Of a DNA stretch of 64,000 bases, positions 1 to 13,100 are shown in pieces. Both the position numbers and the translations under genes were made by a program. How positions within the stretch are numbered: position 1 is the first letter of the stretch; each line of letters begins with the position of its first letter. The stretch lies in NCBI RefSeq assembly GCF_033807715.1, contig NC_084590.1:3262501-3326500 (forward strand), written 5' to 3'. The notes beneath the pieces are model-generated. The model saw only the letters and a list, made by a program, of their open reading frames with translations, did no database searches and was not told the DNA's origin. The stretch comes from Cololabis saira (Eukaryota > Chordata > Actinopteri > Beloniformes > Belonidae).

Positions 1-1166
1 TAAAAAACATATACTACTGTCTAAAGTAGGAATAAAAAACATATATTACTGTCTAAAGTAGGAATAAAAAACATATATTACTGTCTAAAGTAAAGGAATA
101 AAAAACATATATTACTGTCTAAAGTAGGAATAAAAAACATATATTACTGTCTAAAGTAGGAATAAAAAACATATATTACTGTCTAAAGTAGGAATAAAAA
201 ACATATACTACTGTCTAAAATAAAGGAATAAAAAACATATATCACTGTCTAAAGTAGGAATAAAAAACATATATTACTGTCTAAAGTAGGAATAAAAAAC
301 ATACTACTGTCTAAAGTAGGAATAAAAAACATATATTACTGTCTAAAGTAAAGGAATAAAAAACATATATTACTGTCTAAAATAAAGGAATAAAAAACAT
401 ATATTACTGTCTAAAGTAGGAATAAAAAACATATTCTATTGTCTAAAGTAGGAATAAAAAACATATATTACTGTCTAAAGTAGGAATAAAAAACATATAT
501 TACTGTCTAAAGTAGGAATAAAAAACATATATTACTGTCTAAAGTAGGAATAAAAAACATATATTACTGTCTAAAGTAGGAATAAAAAACATATATTACT
601 GTCTAAAATAAAGGAATAAAAAACATATACTACTGTCTAAAGTAGGAATAAAAAACATATATTACTGTCTAAAATAAAGGAATAAAAAACATATATTACT
701 GTCTAAAGTAGGAATAAAAAACATATATTACTGTCTAAAGTAAAGGAATAAAAAACATATATTACTGTCTAAAGTAGGAATAAAAAACATATATTACTGT
801 CTAAAGTAGGAATAAAAAACATATATTACTGTCTAAAGTAAAGGAATAAAAAACATATTCTATTGTCTAAAGTAGGAATAAAAAACATATATTACTGTCT
901 AAAATAAAGGAATAAAAAACATATACTACTGTCTAAAGTAAAGGAATAAAAAACATATTCTATTGTCTAAAGTAGGAATAAAAAACATATATTACTGTCT
1001 AAAGTAAAGGAATAAAAAACATATTCTATTGTCTAAAGTAGGAATAAAAAACATATACTACTGTCTAAAGTAGGAATAAAAAACATACTACTGTCTAAAG
1101 TAGGAATAAAAAACATATATTACTGTCTAAAATAAAGGAATAAAAAACATATACTACTGTCTAAAG
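1..1166. repeat. Minisatellite array, segment 1
   Basis: Head-to-tail repeats. The basic 32-bp monomer reads GTCTAAAG, then TAGG, then AATAAAAAAC, then ATATATTACT. Variants are 34-bp units with TAAAGG or AAAATAAAGG in place of TAGG, 30-bp units with a shortened ACATACTACT, and 32-bp units with ATTCTATTG (for example near 432, 855 and 957). There is no start codon context, coding frame or spacer diversity. The segment continues off the left edge. Its last 8 bases, GTCTAAAG at 1159-1166, are the left target-site duplication of hAT-1. Confidence 0.97.
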
Positions 1167-1599
1167 CAGCCTTTCTCAACCTTTTTTCAGTCATGACACC
1201 TTTCAAAAGTGAATAAAATCTCACGACACCCCAGAGTAAAATATAATTAAAAACCACACTGCATCGCTGTAAATGCATCGCCGCGTACCCTACGGCCCTG
1301 CGTCGATTTAACACGGAACCTTAATTCATGCTTCACTTTGAACGGCCGGTTCACACCGACGTCCAGTGGTTGGAGTTCCTTCGTCAGACCTCCCGGAATA
1401 ACAGCAAGCACAGCGTTCAAAATACGGTATCTTATTTATTTATTTATTTATTTATTCATTCATAGGCAAAAAGAATATATTTATGTATGCATTCATATAT
1501 TTATATATGAAATGTCAGAATAGGTAATTTTTTGATGACACCCCTAAAGCAGTCAGGGGACACCCCAGGGTGCCGCGACACCCCTGTTGAGAAAGGCTG
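1167..1599. mobile_element. hAT-1 non-autonomous element (MITE), copy 1
   Basis: A 433-bp element with 14-bp perfect terminal inverted repeats, CAGCCTTTCTCAAC at the left and its complement at the right. It is flanked by an exact 8-bp target-site duplication, GTCTAAAG (1159-1166 and 1600-1607). Removing the element and one duplication restores a normal monomer, so the boundaries are certain. The 8-bp duplication and CAG-type ends are those of hAT transposons; the ends resemble Charlie-like vertebrate elements (inference). The interior is GC-richer than the array, has a TTTA microsatellite and no transposase. Short reading frames crossing it are accidental. Confidence 0.93.
1432..1463. repeat. 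TTTA/TTCA microsatellite inside hAT-1
   Basis: About six TTTA units followed by two TTCA units. The tract has the same length in all three hAT-1 copies, which fits very recent duplication because such tracts normally change length quickly. Confidence 0.85.
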
Positions 1600-2930
1600 G
1601 TCTAAAGTAAAGGAATAAAAAACATATTCTATTGTCTAAAGTAGGAATAAAAAACATATATTACTGTCTAAAGTAAAGGAATAAAAAACATATACTACTG
1701 TCTAAAGTAGGAATAAAAAACATACTACTGTCTAAAGTAGGAATAAAAAACATATATTACTGTCTAAAATAAAGGAATAAAAAACATATTACTGTCTAAA
1801 GTAAAGGAATAAAAAACATATATTACTGTCTAAAATAAAGGAATAAAAAACATATATTACTGTCTAAAGTAGGAATAAAAAACATATATTACTGTCTAAA
1901 GTAAAGGAATAAAAAACATATACTACTGTCTAAAGTAAAGGAATAAAAAACATATACTACTGTCTAAAGTAGGAATAAAAAACATACTACTGTCTAAAGT
2001 AGGAATAAAAAACATATATTACTGTCTAAAATAAAGGAATAAAAAACATATATTACTGTCTAAAATAAAGGAATAAAAAACATATACTACTGTCTAAAGT
2101 AGGAATAAAAAACATATATTACTGTCTAAAGTAGGAATAAAAAACATACTACTGTCTAAAGTAGGAATAAAAAACATACTACTGTCTAAAGTAGGAATAA
2201 AAAACATATATTACTGTCTAAAATAAAGGAATAAAAAACATATATTACTGTCTAAAGTAGGAATAAAAAACATATATTACTGTCTAAAGTAAAGGAATAA
2301 AAAACATATACTACTGTCTAAAGTAGGAATAAAAAACATATTACTGTCTAAAGTAGGAATAAAAAACATATAATACTGTCTAAAGTAGGAATAAAAAACA
2401 TATACTACTGTCTAAAGTAGGAATAAAAAACATATTACTGTCTAAAGTAGGAATAAAAAACATATACTACTGTCTAAAGTAGGAATAAAAAACATATACT
2501 ACTGTCTAAAGTAGGAATAAAAAACATATTCTATTGTCTAAAGTAGGAATAAAATACATATACTACTGTCTAAAGTAAAGGAATAAAAAACATATACTAC
2601 TGTCTAAAATAAAGGAATAAAAAACATATATTACTGTCTAAAGTAGGAATAAAAAACATATACTACTGTCTAAAATAAAGGAATAAAAAACATATATTAC
2701 TGTCTAAAGTAGGAATAAAAAACATATTCTATTGTCTAAAGTAGGAATAAAAAACATATACTACTGTCTAAAGTAGGAATAAAAAACATACTACTGTCTA
2801 AAGTAGGAATAAAAAACATATATTACTGTCTAAAGTAAAGGAATAAAAAACATATTCTATTGTCTAAAGTAGGAATAAAAAACATATATTACTGTCTAAA
2901 GTAAAGGAATAAAAAACATATACTACTGTC
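1600..2930. repeat. Minisatellite array, segment 2
   Basis: About 40 monomers between hAT-1 and hAT-2, rich in 30-bp ACATACTACT and ACATATTACT units and in ATTCTATTG units. It begins with the right target-site duplication of hAT-1 (1600-1607) and ends with the left one of hAT-2, CTACTGTC (2923-2930). The matching zone B segment is about 26 bp shorter. Confidence 0.97.
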
Positions 2931-3226
2931 TAGGGTTGCACGGTATACCGGTACCAGTATAGTACCGCGGTACTAGAGTTTTGAAAACGGTACTATACCA
3001 GCTTTTAAAAACAAACGGTACTTTTATATATTTTTTGTATGCAAACGAATTGGTAAATTGGAGCCTGTCTCTTTAAGCACGGCGAGGTCCGCGAGTGTGA
3101 CGTAGTTGCAGAAGCAGAAGCAGAGCCACTCCCACTCGCATGTTTAGACGGAGGAAAAAAGAGAGAAACGAGAAGTCGCGTGTTAGACAGACAGAGCGGG
3201 TTGAAATAAAGTTGAAATAAATAGAG

Positions 3227-3534
3227 ATGGCAGCTGCAGAAAAGCCCGTACTTTTGGACAAAATGGGGGCCCGGAGTACGGTGTGGAAATATTTCGGGTT
3301 CAAACCGAGCGATAAGGGCGAGCCGCTGAACCAGATGCACCGCAGTGCAAGCGGTGCGACAAAGTGTGTCTCGCAAAAGGATGCAACACTTCAAACTTGT
3401 CCAAACGTTTAAAGGACAACCACGCGGACTTGTTCCACGACTTCAGTCAAGAACGACAGCTGATAACTTTGTTCACGAGTTCACTGCACTGTCATGTCAA
3501 TGAAAGAAGTACAGAGCCTCTCCCAGCCCCGTAG
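3227..3534 (+). pseudogene. Broken BED zinc-finger fragment of a hAT transposase (hAT-2 copy 1)
   Basis: An ATG at 3227 opens a frame with the BED-type signature VWKYFGF near residues 19-25. After about 35 codons the homology jumps to the next frame. The loss of one base near 3330 fits. In that second frame the Cys-x2-Cys pair (QCKRC), the NTSNLSK stretch and a terminal histidine (KDNH) follow, and the frame closes at TAG 3532-3534. The first zinc-binding histidine expected after NLSK is arginine. BED fingers bind DNA for hAT transposases and ZBED proteins. With a frameshift, a lost ligand and no catalytic domain, this cannot be functional. The same lesion is in the second copy, so it predates the duplication. 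Confidence 0.8.
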
Positions 3535-3551
3535 TAAACCTATAGGTTTAC
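3534..3551. other. Perfect 18-bp palindrome in hAT-2
   Basis: GTAAACCTA is followed directly by its reverse complement TAGGTTTAC, just after the stop of the broken BED fragment. It is repeated at 25199-25216 in the second hAT-2 copy. It could form a cruciform or be a dimer binding site; no function is shown. Confidence 0.7.
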
Positions 3552-3810
3552 AGCAGCCTACATACACAGTTAAAACATGTCCATGGTTAATAAATGCAAT
3601 TTTTAAAATATTAAAAAAGTAAAATTACATTCTTAAAATATTTAAATACATTCCACAGACTAGTATATAACTTAAATATATTTTTATATATTTTAATATT
3701 ATTTAATGTTTAATATATATTATAAACCATTAAGGCAATGAATTATTATCATATTGAAACACACTTTGGTAAAACATTCCATTAGCCTAAACCTATCCTA
3801 CCTCTGTCTC

Positions 3811-4000
3811 AGAAAATTAGAATATTGTGATAAAGTTCATTTTCTGTAATGCAATTTAAAAAAAAAAAAAAAAAAAAAATGTCTTACATTCTGGATTCAT
3901 TACAAATCAACTGAAATATTTCAAGCCTTTTATTATTTTAATATTGCTGATTATAGCTTACAGTTTAAGATTAGATTCCCAGAATATATTTGAATTTTCT
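3811..4000. mobile_element. Probable nested AT-rich MITE-like repeat inside hAT-2
   Basis: The left end CAGAAAATTAGAATATTG and the right end, around AGAATATATTTGAATTTTCT, are imperfect inverted repeats of each other. The stretch between them, including a run of 22 A and the segment around TGGATTCATTACAAATCAAC, matches my memory of a common fish repeat that I cannot name. No clear target duplication is visible. It could instead be native hAT-2 sequence. Confidence 0.45.
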
Positions 4001-4189
4001 TATACCATGCCAATTATTTATTTTATTCATTGTTGTTATTGTTCCCAAAGTCTGCTTTAAAATAAAGGAAAATATTAACATTTGAGAGTGTTCCACCTTT
4101 TTACAAAAAGTATCGAAAAGTATCGAAAAGTATCGAAATAGATATTGGTATCGGTATCGAAACAGAAATTTGGTATCGTGACAACCCTA

Positions 4190-7100
4190 CTACTGTCTAA
4201 AGTAGGAATAAAAAACCTACTACTGTCTAAAGTAGGAATAAAAAACATACTACTGTCTAAAGTAGGAATAAAAAACATATATTACTGTCTAAAATAAAGG
4301 AATAAAAAACATATATTACTGTCTAAAGTAAAGGAATAAAAAACATATATTACTGTCTAAAATAAAGGAATAAAAAACATATATTACTGTCTAAAGTAAA
4401 GGAATAAAAAACATATATTACTGTCTAAAATAAAGGAATAAAAAACATATATTACTGTCTAAAGTAGGAATAAAAAACATATACTACTGTCTAAAGTAGG
4501 AATAAAAAACATATATTACTGTCTAAAGTAGGAATAAAAAACATATATTACTGTCTAAAGTAGGAATAAAAAACATATATTACTGTCTAAAGTAGGAATA
4601 AAAAACATATATTACTGTCTAAAGTAGGAATAAAAAACATATATTACTGTCTAAAGTAAAGGAATAAAAAACATATACTACTGTCTAAAGTAGGAATAAA
4701 AAACATATATTACTGTCTAAAGTAGGAATAAAAAACATATTCTATTGTCTAAAGTAGGAATAAAAAACATATTACTGTCTAAAGTAAAGGAATAAAAAAC
4801 ATATATTACTGTCTAAAGTAGGAATAAAAAACATATATTACTGTCTAAAATAAAGGAATAAAAAACATATACTACTGTCTAAAATAAAGGAATAAAAAAC
4901 ATATACTACTGTCTAAAGTAGGAATAAAAAACATATTCTATTGTCTAAAGTAGGAATAAAAAACATATATTACTGTCTAAAGTAAAGGAATAAAAAACAT
5001 ATACTACTGTCTAAAGTAGGAATAAAAAACATATATTACTGTCTAAAGTAGGAATAAAAAACATATATTACTGTCTAAAATAAAGGAATAAAAAACATAT
5101 ATTACTGTCTAAAGTAGGAATAAAAAACATATACTACTGTCTAAAGTAGGAATAAAAAACATATTACTGTCTAAAATAAAGGAATAAAAAACATATACTA
5201 CTGTCTAAAGTAGGAATAAAAAACATACTACTGTCTAAAGTAGGAATAAAAAACATATATTACTGTCTAAAATAAAGGAATAAAAAACATATATTACTGT
5301 CTAAAGTAAAGGAATAAAAAACATATATTACTGTCTAAAGTAAAGGAATAAAAAACATATACTACTGTCTAAAGTAAAGGAATAAAAAACATATATTACT
5401 GTCTAAAATAAAGGAATAAAAGACATATATTACTGTCTAAAATAAAGGAATAAAAAACATATATTACTGTCTAAAATAAAGGAATAAAAAACATATATTA
5501 CTGTCTAAAGTAGGAATAAAAAACATATTACTGTCTAAAATAAAGGAATAAAAAACATATACTACTGTCTAAAGTAGGAATAAAAAACATATACTACTGT
5601 CTAAAGTAGGAATAAAAAACATATATTACTGTCTAAAATAAAGGAATAAAAAACATATATTACTGTCTAAAGTAAAGGAATAAAAAACATATATTACTGT
5701 CTAAAATAAAGGAATAAAAAACATATACTACTGTCTAAAGTAAAGGAATAAAAAACATATATTACTGTCTAAAGTAAAGGAATAAAAAACATATACTACT
5801 GTCTAAAGTATGAATAAAAAACATATTACTGTCTAAAATAAAGGAATAAAAAACATATATTACTGTCTAAAGTAGGAATAAAAAACATATATTACTGTCT
5901 AAAGTAAAGGAATAAAAAACATATACTACTGTCTAAAGTAAAGGAATAAAAAACATATACTACTGTCTAAAGTAAAGGAATAAAAAACATATATTACTGT
6001 CTAAAGTAGGAATAAAAAACATATATTACTGTCTAAAGTAAAGGAATAAAAAACATATACTACTGTCTAAATGGAGGAATAAAATACTTTTACTACTGTC
6101 TAAAATAAAGGAATAAAAAACATATACTACTGTCTAAAATAAAGGAATGAAAAACATATACTACTGTCTAAAGTAGGAATAAAAAACATATACTACTGTC
6201 TAAAGTAGGAATAAAAAACATATATTACTGTCTAAAGTAAAGGAATAAAAAACATATACTACTGTCTAAAGTAAAGGAATAAAAAACATATACTACTGTC
6301 TAAAGTAAAGGAATAAAAAACATATATTACTGTCTAAAATAAAGGAATAAAAGACATATATTACTGTCTAAAATAAAGGAATAAAAAACATATATTACTG
6401 TCTAAAATAAAGGAATAAAAAACATATATTACTGTCTAAAGTAGGAATAAAAAACATATACTACTGTCTAAAGTAGGAATAAAAAACATATTACTGTCTA
6501 AAATAAAGGAATAAAAAACATATACTACTGTCTAAAGTAGGAATAAAAAACATATACTACTGTCTAAAGTAGGAATAAAAAACATATATTACTGTCTAAA
6601 ATAAAGGAATAAAAAACATATACTACTGTCTAAAGTAGGAATAAAAAACATATTACTGTCTAAAATAAAGGAATAAAAAACATATACTACTGTCTAAAGT
6701 AGGAATAAAAAACATATACTACTGTCTAAAGTAGGAATAAAAAACATATATTACTGTCTAAAATAAAGGAATAAAAAACATATATTACTGTCTAAAGTAA
6801 AGGAATAAAAAACATATATTACTGTCTAAAATAAAGGAATAAAAAACATATACTACTGTCTAAAGTAGGAATAAAAAACATATATTACTGTCTAAAATAA
6901 AGGAATAAAAAACATATATTACTGTCTAAAGTAAAGGAATAAAAAACATATATTACTGTCTAAAATAAAGGAATAAAAAACATATACTACTGTCTAAAGT
7001 AGGAATAAAAAACATATATTACTGTCTAAAATAAAGGAATAAAAAACATATATTACTGTCTAAAGTAAAGGAATAAAAAACATATATTACTGTCTAAAGT

Positions 7101-10100
7101 AAAGGAATAAAAAACATATACTACTGTCTAAAGTATGAATAAAAAACATATTACTGTCTAAAATAAAGGAATAAAAAACATATATTACTGTCTAAAGTAG
7201 GAATAAAAAACATATATTACTGTCTAAAGTAAACGAATAAAAAACATATACTACTGTCTAAAGTAAGAATAAAAAACATATACTACTGTCTAAAGTAGGA
7301 ATAAAAAACATATACTACTGTCTAAAGTAAGAATAAAAAACATATACTACTGTCTAAAGTAGGAATAAAAAACATATACTACTGTCTAAAGTAAAGGAAT
7401 AAAAAACATATACTACTGTCTAAAATAAAGGAATAAAAAACATATACTACTGTCTAAAATAAAGGAATGAAAAACATATACTACTGTCTAAAGTAAAGGA
7501 ATAAAAAACATATACTACTGTCTAAAATAAAGGAATAAAAAACATATACTACTGTCTAAAGTAAAGGAATAAAAAACATATACTACTGTCTAAAGTAGGA
7601 ATAAAATACTTTTACTACTGTCTAAAATAAAGGAATAAAAAACATATACTACTGTCTAAAATAAAGGAATAAAAAACATATATTACTGTCTAAAATAAAG
7701 GAATAAAAAACATATATTACTGTCTAAAATAAAGGAATAAAAAACATATATTACTGTCTAAAGTAAAGGAATAAAAAACATATACTACTGTCTAAAGTAA
7801 AGGAATAAAAAACATATACTACTGTCTAAAGTAAAGGAATAAAAAACATATATTACTGTCTAAAGTAGGAATAAAAAACATATATTACTGTCTAAAGTAA
7901 AGGAATAAAAAACATATACTACTGTCTAAAGGGAGGAATAAAATACTTTTACTACTGTCTAAAATAAAGGAATAAAAAACATATACTACTGTCTAAAGTA
8001 AAGGAATAAAAAACATATACTACTGTCTAAAATAAAGGAATGAAAAACATATACTACTGTCTAAAGTAGGAATAAAAAACATATACTACTGTCTAAAGTA
8101 GGAATAAAAAACATATACTACTGTCTAAAGTAAAGGAATAAAAAACATATACTACTGTCTAAAGTAAAGGAATAAAAAACATATACTACTGTCTAAAGTA
8201 AAAGAATAAAAAACATATATTACTGTCTAAAGTAGGAATAAAAAACATATATTACTGTCTAAAATAAAGGAATAAAAAACATATATTACTGTCTAAAATA
8301 AAGGAATAAAAAACATATATTACTGTCTAAAGTACGAATAAAAAACATATATTACTGTCTAAAGTAAAGGAATAAAAAACATATACTACTGTCTAAAGTA
8401 GGAATAAAAAACATATTACTGTCTAAAGTAGGAATAAAAAACATATAATACTGTCTAAAGTAGGAATAAAAAACATATACTACTGTCTAAAGTAGGAATA
8501 AAAAACATATTACTGTCTAAAGTAGGAATAAAAAACATATATTACTGTCTAAAGTAGGAATAAAAAACATATATTACTGTCTAAAGTAGGAATAAAAAAC
8601 ATATACTACTGTCTAAAGTAGGAATAAAAAACATATTACTGTCTAAAGTAGGAATAAAAAACATATACTACTGTCTAAAGTAGGAATAAAAAACATATAC
8701 TACTGTCTAAAGTAAAGGAATAAAAAACATATATTACTGTCTAAAGTAGGAATAAAAAACATATATTACTGTCTAAAATAAAGGAATAAAAAACATATAT
8801 TACTGTCTAAAGTAAAGGAATAAAAAACATATACTACTGTCTAAAGTAAAGGAATAAAAAACATATATTACTGTCTAAAGTAGGAATAAAAAACATATTC
8901 TATTGTCTAAAGTAGGAATAAAAAACATATATTACTGTCTAAAGTAAAGGAATAAAAAACATATACTACTGTCTAAAGTAGGAATAAAAAACATATACTA
9001 CTGTCTAAAGTAAAGGAATAAAAAACATATACTACTGTCTAAAGTAGGAATTAAAAACATATATTACTGTCTAAAGTAAAGGAATAAAAAACATATACTA
9101 CTGTCTAAAGTAGGAATAAAAAACATACTACTGTCTAAAGTAGGAATAAAAAACATATACTACTGTCTAAAGTAGGAATAAAAAACATATACTACTGTCT
9201 AAAGTAGGAATAAAAAACATATATTACTGTCTAAAGTAGGAATAAAAACCATATACTACTGTCTAAAGGGAGGAATAAAATACTTTTACTACTGTCTAAA
9301 ATAAAGGAATAAAAAACATATACTACTGTCTAAAATAAAGGAATGAAAAACATATACTACTGTCTAAAGTAGGAATAAAAAACATATACTACTGTCTAAA
9401 GTAGGAATAAAAAACATATACTACTGTCTAAAGTAAAGGAATAAAAAACATATACTACTGTCTAAAGTAAAGGAATAAAAAACATATACTACTGTCTAAA
9501 GTAAAGGAATAAAAAACATATATTACTGTCTAAAGTAGGAATAAAAAACATATATTACTGTCTAAAATAAAGGAATAAAAAACATATATTACTGTCTAAA
9601 ATAAAGGAATAAAAAACATATATTACTGTCTAAAGTACGAATAAAAAACATATATTACTGTCTAAAGTAAAGGAATAAAAAACATATACTACTGTCTAAA
9701 GTAGGAATAAAAAACATATTACTGTCTAAAGTAGGAATAAAAAACATATAATACTGTCTAAAGTAGGAATAAAAAACATATACTACTGTCTAAAGTAGGA
9801 ATAAAAAACATATATTACTGTCTAAAGTAGGAATAAAAAACATATATTACTGTCTAAAGTAGGAATAAAAAACATATACTACTGTCTAAAGTAGGAATAA
9901 AAAACATATACTACTGTCTAAAGTAAAGGAATAAAAAACATATACTACTGTCTAAAGTAGGAATAAAAAACATATATTACTGTCTAAAATAAAGGAATAA
10001 AAAACATATATTACTGTCTAAAGTAAAGGAATAAAAAACATATACTACTGTCTAAAGTAAAGGAATAAAAAACATATATTACTGTCTAAAGTAGGAATAA

Positions 10101-13100
10101 AAAACATATTCTATTGTCTAAAGTAGGAATAAAAAACATATATTACTGTCTAAAGTAAAGGAATAAAAAACATATACTACTGTCTAAAGTAGGAATTAAA
10201 AACATATATTACTGTCTAAAGTAAAGGAATAAAAAACATATACTACTGTCTAAAGTAGGAATTAAAAACATATATTACTGTCTAAAGTAAAGGAATAAAA
10301 AACATATACTACTGTCTAAAGTAGGAATTAAAAACATACTACTGTCTAAAGTAGGAATAAAAAACATATATTACTGTCTAAAGTAAAGGAATAAAAAACA
10401 TATATTACTGTCTAAAATAAAGGAATAAAAAACATATACTACTGTCTAAAGTAAAGGAATAAAAAACATATACTACTGTCTAAAGTAGGAATAAAAAACA
10501 TACTACTGTCTAAAGTAGGAATAAAAAACATATACTACTGTCTAAAGTAGGAATAAAAAACATATACTACTGTCTAAAGTAGGAATAAAAAACATATATT
10601 ACTGTCTAAAGTAGGAATAAAAAACATATACTACTGTCTAAAGTAAAGGAATAAAAAACATATATTACTGTCTAAAATAAAGGAATAAAAAACATATATT
10701 ACTGTCTAAAGTAGGAATAAAAAACATATACTACTGTCTAAAGTAAAGGAATAAAAAACATATACTACTGTCTAAAGTAGGAATTAAAAACATATATTAC
10801 TGTCTAAAGTAAAGGAATAAAAAACATATACTACTGTCTAAAGTAGGAATAAAAAACATACTACTGTCTAAAGTAGGAATAAAAAACATATATTACTGTC
10901 TAAAGTAAAGGAATAAAAAACATATATTACTGTCTAAAATAAAGGAATAAAAAACATATACTACTGTCTAAAGTAAAGGAATAAAAAACATATACTACTG
11001 TCTAAAGTAGGAATAAAAAACATATATTACTGTCTAAAGTAGGAATAAAAAACATATACTACTGTCTAAAGTAGGAATAAAAAACATATACTACTGTCTA
11101 AAGTAGGAATAAAAAACATATACTACTGTCTAAAGTAGGAATAAAAAACATATATTACTGTCTAAAGTAGGAATAAAAACCATATACTACTGTCTAAAGT
11201 AAAGGAATAAAAAACATATATTACTGTCTAAAATAAAGGAATAAAAAACATATATTACTGTCTAAAGTAAAGGAATAAAAAACATATACTACTGTCTAAA
11301 ATAAAGGAATAAAAAACATATACTACTGTCTAAAGTAGGAATAAAAAACATATATTACTGTCTAAAGTAAAGGAATAAAAAACATATACTACTGTCTAAA
11401 GTAGGAATAAAAAACATATACTACTGTCTAAAATAAAGGAATAAAAAACATATACTACTGTCTAAAGTAGGAATAAAAAACATATACTACTGTCTAAAGT
11501 AGGAATAAAAAACATATATTACTGTCTAAAGTAAAGGAATAAAAAACATATATTACTGTCTAAAGTAGGAATAAAAAACATATATTACTGTCTAAAATAA
11601 AGGAATAAAAAACATATACTACTGTCTAAAGTAAAGGAATAAAAAACATATACTACTGTCTAAAGTAGGAATAAAAAACATACTACTGTCTAAAGTAGGA
11701 ATAAAAAACATATTCTATTGTCTAAAGTAGGAATAAAAAACATATATTACTGTCTAAAGTAAAGGAATAAAAAACATATATTACTGTCTAAAGTAGGAAT
11801 AAAAAACATATACTACTGTCTAAAGTAGGAATAAAAAACATACTACTGTCTAAAGTAAAGGAATAAAAAACATATTCTATTGTCTAAAGTAGGAATAAAA
11901 AACATATATTACTGTCTAAAGTAAAGGAATAAAAAACATATATTACTGTCTAAAATAAAGGAATAAAAAACATATACTACTGTCTAAAGTAAAGGAATAA
12001 AAAACATATACTACTGTCTAAAGTAGGAATAAAAAACATATATTACTGTCTAAAGTAAAGGAATAAAAAACATATACTACTGTCTAAAGTAGGAATAAAA
12101 AACATATACTACTGTCTAAAGTAGGAATAAAAAACATATACTACTGTCTAAAGTAAAGGAATAAAAAACATATACTACTGTCTAAAGTAGGAATAAAAAA
12201 CATACTACTGTCTAAAGTAGGAATAAAAAACATATATTACTGTCTAAAGTAAAGGAATAAAAAACATATATTACTGTCTAAAATAAAGGAATAAAAAACA
12301 TATACTACTGTCTAAAGTAGGAATAAAAAACATACTACTGTCTAAAGTAGGAATAAAAAACATATACTACTGTCTAAAGTAGGAATAAAAAACATATACT
12401 ACTGTCTAAAGTAAAGGAATAAAAAACATATATTACTGTCTAAAATAAAGGAATAAAAAACATATACTACTGTCTAAAGTAGGAATAAAAAACATACTAC
12501 TGTCTAAAGTAGGAATAAAAAACATATATTACTGTCTAAAGTAAAGGAATAAAAAACATATATTACTGTCTAAAATAAAGGAATAAAAAACATATACTAC
12601 TGTCTAAAGTAAAGGAATAAAAAACATATACTACTGTCTAAAGTAGGAATAAAAAACATATACTACTGTCTAAAGTAGGAATAAAAAACATATACTACTG
12701 TCTAAAGTAAAGGAATAAAAAACATATATTACTGTCTAAAATAAAGGAATAAAAAACATATATTACTGTATAAAGTAGGAATAAAAAACATACTACTGTC
12801 TAAAGTAGGAATAAAAAACATATATTACTGTCTAAAATAAAGGAATAAAAAACATATATTACTGTCTAAAATAAAGGAATAAAAAACATATACTACTGTC
12901 TAAAGTAGGAATAAAAAACATATACTACTGTCTAAAATAAAGGAATAAAAAACATATTCTATTGTCTAAAGTAGGAATAAAAAACACATACTACTGTCTA
13001 AAGTAGGAATAAAAAACATATACTACTGTCTAAAATAAAGGAATAAAAAACATACTACTGTCTAAAGTAGGAATAAAAAACATACTACTGTCTAAAGTAG

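Larger units (their letters stand above)
2931..4189 (+). mobile_element. hAT-2 internally deleted hAT element, copy 1
   Basis: A 1,259-bp element with inverted termini starting TAGGGTTG at the left and CAACCCTA at the right. It is flanked by an exact 8-bp duplication CTACTGTC (2923-2930 and 4190-4197), which is part of the satellite monomer. Subterminal short motifs are repeated at both ends: GGTAC variants at the left, and TATCG repeats at 4111-4170. The left third contains a broken BED zinc-finger exon. The catalytic and dimerisation parts of a hAT transposase are absent, so the element is non-autonomous. The right half is AT-rich and seems to hold a nested repeat. Confidence 0.92.

Noticed and set aside
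1120..1314. 64-residue minus-strand reading frame repeated at 19383 and 22811
   Set aside because: It crosses the satellite/hAT-1 border and is repeated only because the DNA is. No domain is recognisable.
1338..1523. 61-residue plus-strand reading frame in hAT-1
   Set aside because: Its second half is a translated TTTA microsatellite. It is a chance frame in a MITE.
3005..3394. 129- and 76-residue minus-strand frames in hAT-2
   Set aside because: They are antisense to the BED remnant and have low-complexity serine/alanine stretches. They are shadows.
4075..4278. 67-residue minus-strand frame with a repeated FFIPTLDSS motif
   Set aside because: The repeated peptide is simply translated satellite monomers running into the hAT-2 end.
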